From: Paenibacillus sp.
GTDB lineage: Bacteria > Bacillota > Bacilli > Paenibacillales > Paenibacillaceae
Reading direction: 5' to 3'
NCBI GenBank assembly: GCA_029256665.1
Contig: JAQSXN010000173.1
Location: forward strand, 1 to 7,508
DNA: 7,508 nt
This document shows, piece by piece, positions 6,221 through 7,508 of this stretch. Made by a program: the position numbers and the translations under genes. The notes beneath the pieces are model-generated. The model made no database searches. It was not told the origin of the DNA and saw only the letters and a program-made list of their open reading frames with translations. Position 1 is the stretch's first letter, and every line of letters begins with the position of its first letter.

Positions 6221-6580
6221 CTAAGCTTTAAGCTCTTCGGCGCTTTCGCGAGCCTGGTTGGGATCAAGCGTCAGCATCGTTCGGCAGAACATGCAACGAT
6301 CCGTTTTGCCGAGCATCTTGGTCTGACGGCCGCACTCGGGACATTGCAGCATCGTCGCGCTTGTCGACATCATGCCTGCCCAAAAGTATACGGCCACGCT
6401 GATCAAGAGGGAGATCATGCCGAATATCATGAAGATGCCCGCCACGATCTTGCCGGCTTGTCCCCAGAGCACGATTCCGGCCGTTCCAAGGATCATGATT
6501 CCCATGCCGACTAAGGTGAAAACGAGGCCCCAGAGACGGAATTCATTGATTTTTGCCGATTTGAAAAAGATTCTGTTCAT
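6221..6580 (-). CDS. ygzB: YgzB family (UPF0295) small membrane protein with zinc ribbon
   Basis: A 119-residue protein of unknown function, matching B. subtilis YgzB in layout and many positions. Two transmembrane segments (about 17-38 and 44-67, ending in VYFWAGMMST, a family hallmark) are followed by a cytoplasmic zinc-ribbon-like knuckle, CPEC (80-83) and CMFC (96-99), with the conserved TKMLGKTDRC and LTLD stretches. The C-terminus is short and acidic. The ATG at 6580-6578 is preceded on the reverse strand by AGGAAGGG (6589-6596) at eight bases, which supports this start. The gene is convergent with the GH18 gene and divergent from ygxA. In B. subtilis it lies between perR and ygxA, also on the opposite strand as far as I recall. 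Family assignment is strong, function unknown. Confidence 0.92.
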   Translation of the reverse strand: MNRIFFKSAKINEFRLWGLVFTLVGMGIMILGTAGIVLWGQAGKIVAGIFMIFGMISLLISVAVYFWAGMMSTSATMLQCPECGRQTKMLGKTDRCMFCRTMLTLDPNQARESAEELKA

Positions 6581-6693
6581 GTTCCAAACCCTTCCTATGA
6601 CTATTGGCTTACGAAAATTGAGACTGGAAAGCTACACAAAAAAGCAGGAAACTGCATAGGTGTTGTCGAAAAGGAATAAATCTGTAGATTATT

Positions 6694-6699
6694 ATTATA
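6694..6699 (-). promoter_or_regulatory. Candidate -10 element for ygzB
   Basis: The reverse strand reads TATAAT, a perfect -10 hexamer, 114 bases before the ygzB start. No acceptable -35 hexamer sits 16-18 bases further upstream and there is no TGn extension, so this is only a candidate. Confidence 0.3.
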
Positions 6700-6724
6700 G
6701 CCTAATACATGGCGATTAGCTATA
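6696..6724 (+). repeat. Bulged ten-base inverted repeat abutting the ygxA ribosome binding site
   Basis: TATAGCCTAAT (6696-6706) pairs with ATTAGCTATA (6715-6724) through ten base pairs with one bulged C, closing an eight-base loop. The right arm ends one base before GGAGG (6726-6730), the Shine-Dalgarno sequence of ygxA. It could be a protein-binding operator or a 5' RNA hairpin near the ribosome site. Its role is not established. Confidence 0.5.
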
Positions 6725-6725
6725 C

Positions 6726-6730
6726 GGAGG
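6726..6730 (+). promoter_or_regulatory. Ribosome binding site deciding the GTG start of ygxA
   Basis: GGAGG lies five bases before GTG 6736. No in-frame ATG occurs until deep in the gene, so this site fixes the GTG start. Confidence 0.8.
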
Positions 6731-6735
6731 AACCT

Positions 6736-7508
6736 GTGGAGCATATTAGAACGTATTGCATAGACATCTTTAGGGACCGCCCCGGACTGCTATCCTTAGC
6801 CGTCATCGAGAACCCATATCCATATAACCCTCTAATTGACGGATTGGACGTACTCGTCTTGGCCGTGGCGGACAATGACGCGCTCGCGGAATCCGCTGAG
6901 CATATCCGACTGGACGGCGCGCGCCTGTTGATCAGAGCAATACGGCAGGACTCGCTTGAGAACTGGATTATGGCGGGAGAGAATCGGAATATTATCGAGT
7001 GGTTAGTACGGGGGGAGATATTGTTGGATCGCGACGGTTATTTGGCAGGTGTACGTGAACGGCTATTGGCATTCCCGGAATCCATGCGCGAGCGGAAACG
7101 GTTCATTGAATTTAACGGCTTCTTGCGGACTTATCTGCAAGCCAAACAGGATATGGCGGATGGAAATTTGCTTGATGCTTACAGCCATGTTCTCCAGGCA
7201 CTGACGCATTGGGCCCATATTGTTCTAATAGAAGAAGGGAAACATCCCGAATTGACCGTTTGGAAGCAATTGAAGCCCGTTCATCCGGGTATCTACAAAT
7301 TATATGAGGAGCTGACCGCCAGTCCGGAGACGTTGGAGCAGCGCGTACAGCTTGTGATGTTAGCCTGCGAATTCTCCGTCATGAGCACGATGAAGTCCTG
7401 CTGCGATCTGCTCGTTCGCGTCATGAACAGCCGCGAAGAGCCTTGGAGCGTAGGGGAACTGCAATCCCATCCTCAATTGGCCGAGCTTCATGTCGATCTA
7501 TCGCTCGT
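6736..7508 (+). CDS. ygxA: YgxA-like nucleotidyltransferase-like protein (3' end outside window)
   Basis: The frame starts at GTG 6736 and stays open for 257 codons to the window end without a stop; B. subtilis YgxA is about 290 residues, so only the C-terminus is missing. Residues 1-100 should form the nucleotidyltransferase-like fold, including LIDGLDVLVLAV (33-44, acidic D35 and D38) and GENRNIIEWLVRGEILLDRD (81-100). Residues about 105-230 form a helical region containing DAYSHVLQALTHWAH (147-161) and HPELTVWKQLKP (170-181), the most recognisable family stretch. I cannot see a classical Gly-Ser plus Asp-x-Asp catalytic signature, so enzymatic activity is uncertain and the family name reflects fold similarity only. 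Position next to ygzB and near perR matches Bacillus and supports the assignment. A bulged inverted repeat lies directly upstream of the ribosome binding site; no clear promoter was found. Confidence 0.85.
   Translation, partial: MEHIRTYCIDIFRDRPGLLSLAVIENPYPYNPLIDGLDVLVLAVADNDALAESAEHIRLDGARLLIRAIRQDSLENWIMAGENRNIIEWLVRGEILLDRDGYLAGVRERLLAFPESMRERKRFIEFNGFLRTYLQAKQDMADGNLLDAYSHVLQALTHWAHIVLIEEGKHPELTVWKQLKPVHPGIYKLYEELTASPETLEQRVQLVMLACEFSVMSTMKSCCDLLVRVMNSREEPWSVGELQSHPQLAELHVDLSL

Noticed and set aside
6032..6514. Forward open frame of 160 codons after the GH18 gene
   Set aside because: It runs through the bidirectional terminator and then antisense to ygzB, has low-complexity basic content and no ribosome binding site.

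Overview
The window reads as ordinary chromosomal DNA from a fairly GC-rich endospore-forming Firmicute of the Paenibacillaceae (Paenibacillus/Cohnella type; genus inferred from protein resemblance and base composition, not tested). Supporting this are a GatB C-terminus, a near-textbook Bacillus-type PerR, and the downstream perR, ygzB (reverse strand), ygxA order that I recall from Bacillus subtilis. No mobile element, CRISPR array, rRNA, tRNA or phage gene was seen.

Layout. 1-789 is the 3' part of gatB, ending in a strong intrinsic terminator (821-855). After a short, hairpin-rich leader comes a two-gene unit: an MgtC/SapB-family membrane protein (1006-1734), overlapped by 19 bases by a 636-residue polytopic membrane protein with a C-terminal DUF4097-like beta-repeat domain (1716-3626, TTG start). 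perR (3724-4146) follows with its own sigma-A promoter; a near-consensus PerR box lies at the expected transcription start, so PerR probably represses itself. A membrane-anchored family 18 glycoside hydrolase with stalk and SH3-like domains (about 4293-6029) follows on the same strand. It ends at a bidirectional terminator (6069-6119) shared with the convergent ygzB (6221-6580, reverse). The divergent ygxA-type nucleotidyltransferase-like gene starts at a GTG at 6736 and runs off the window end.

How the genes relate. GatB belongs to tRNA-dependent amidation and is separated from the rest by its terminator. The mgtC/DUF4097 pair looks translationally coupled and probably concerns envelope or Mg2+/stress physiology, though neither function can be read from sequence. 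PerR is the peroxide sensor; all five regulatory-metal ligands and the four zinc cysteines are present. The GH18 protein probably acts on cell-wall or spore peptidoglycan outside the membrane. YgzB and YgxA are conserved proteins of unknown role.

I do not see a clearly new biological system. The best second looks are the composite membrane/DUF4097 protein with a roughly 60-residue disordered insert, the bulged inverted repeat abutting the ygxA ribosome binding site, the repeated hexamer between perR and the GH18 gene, and the hairpins ahead of mgtC.
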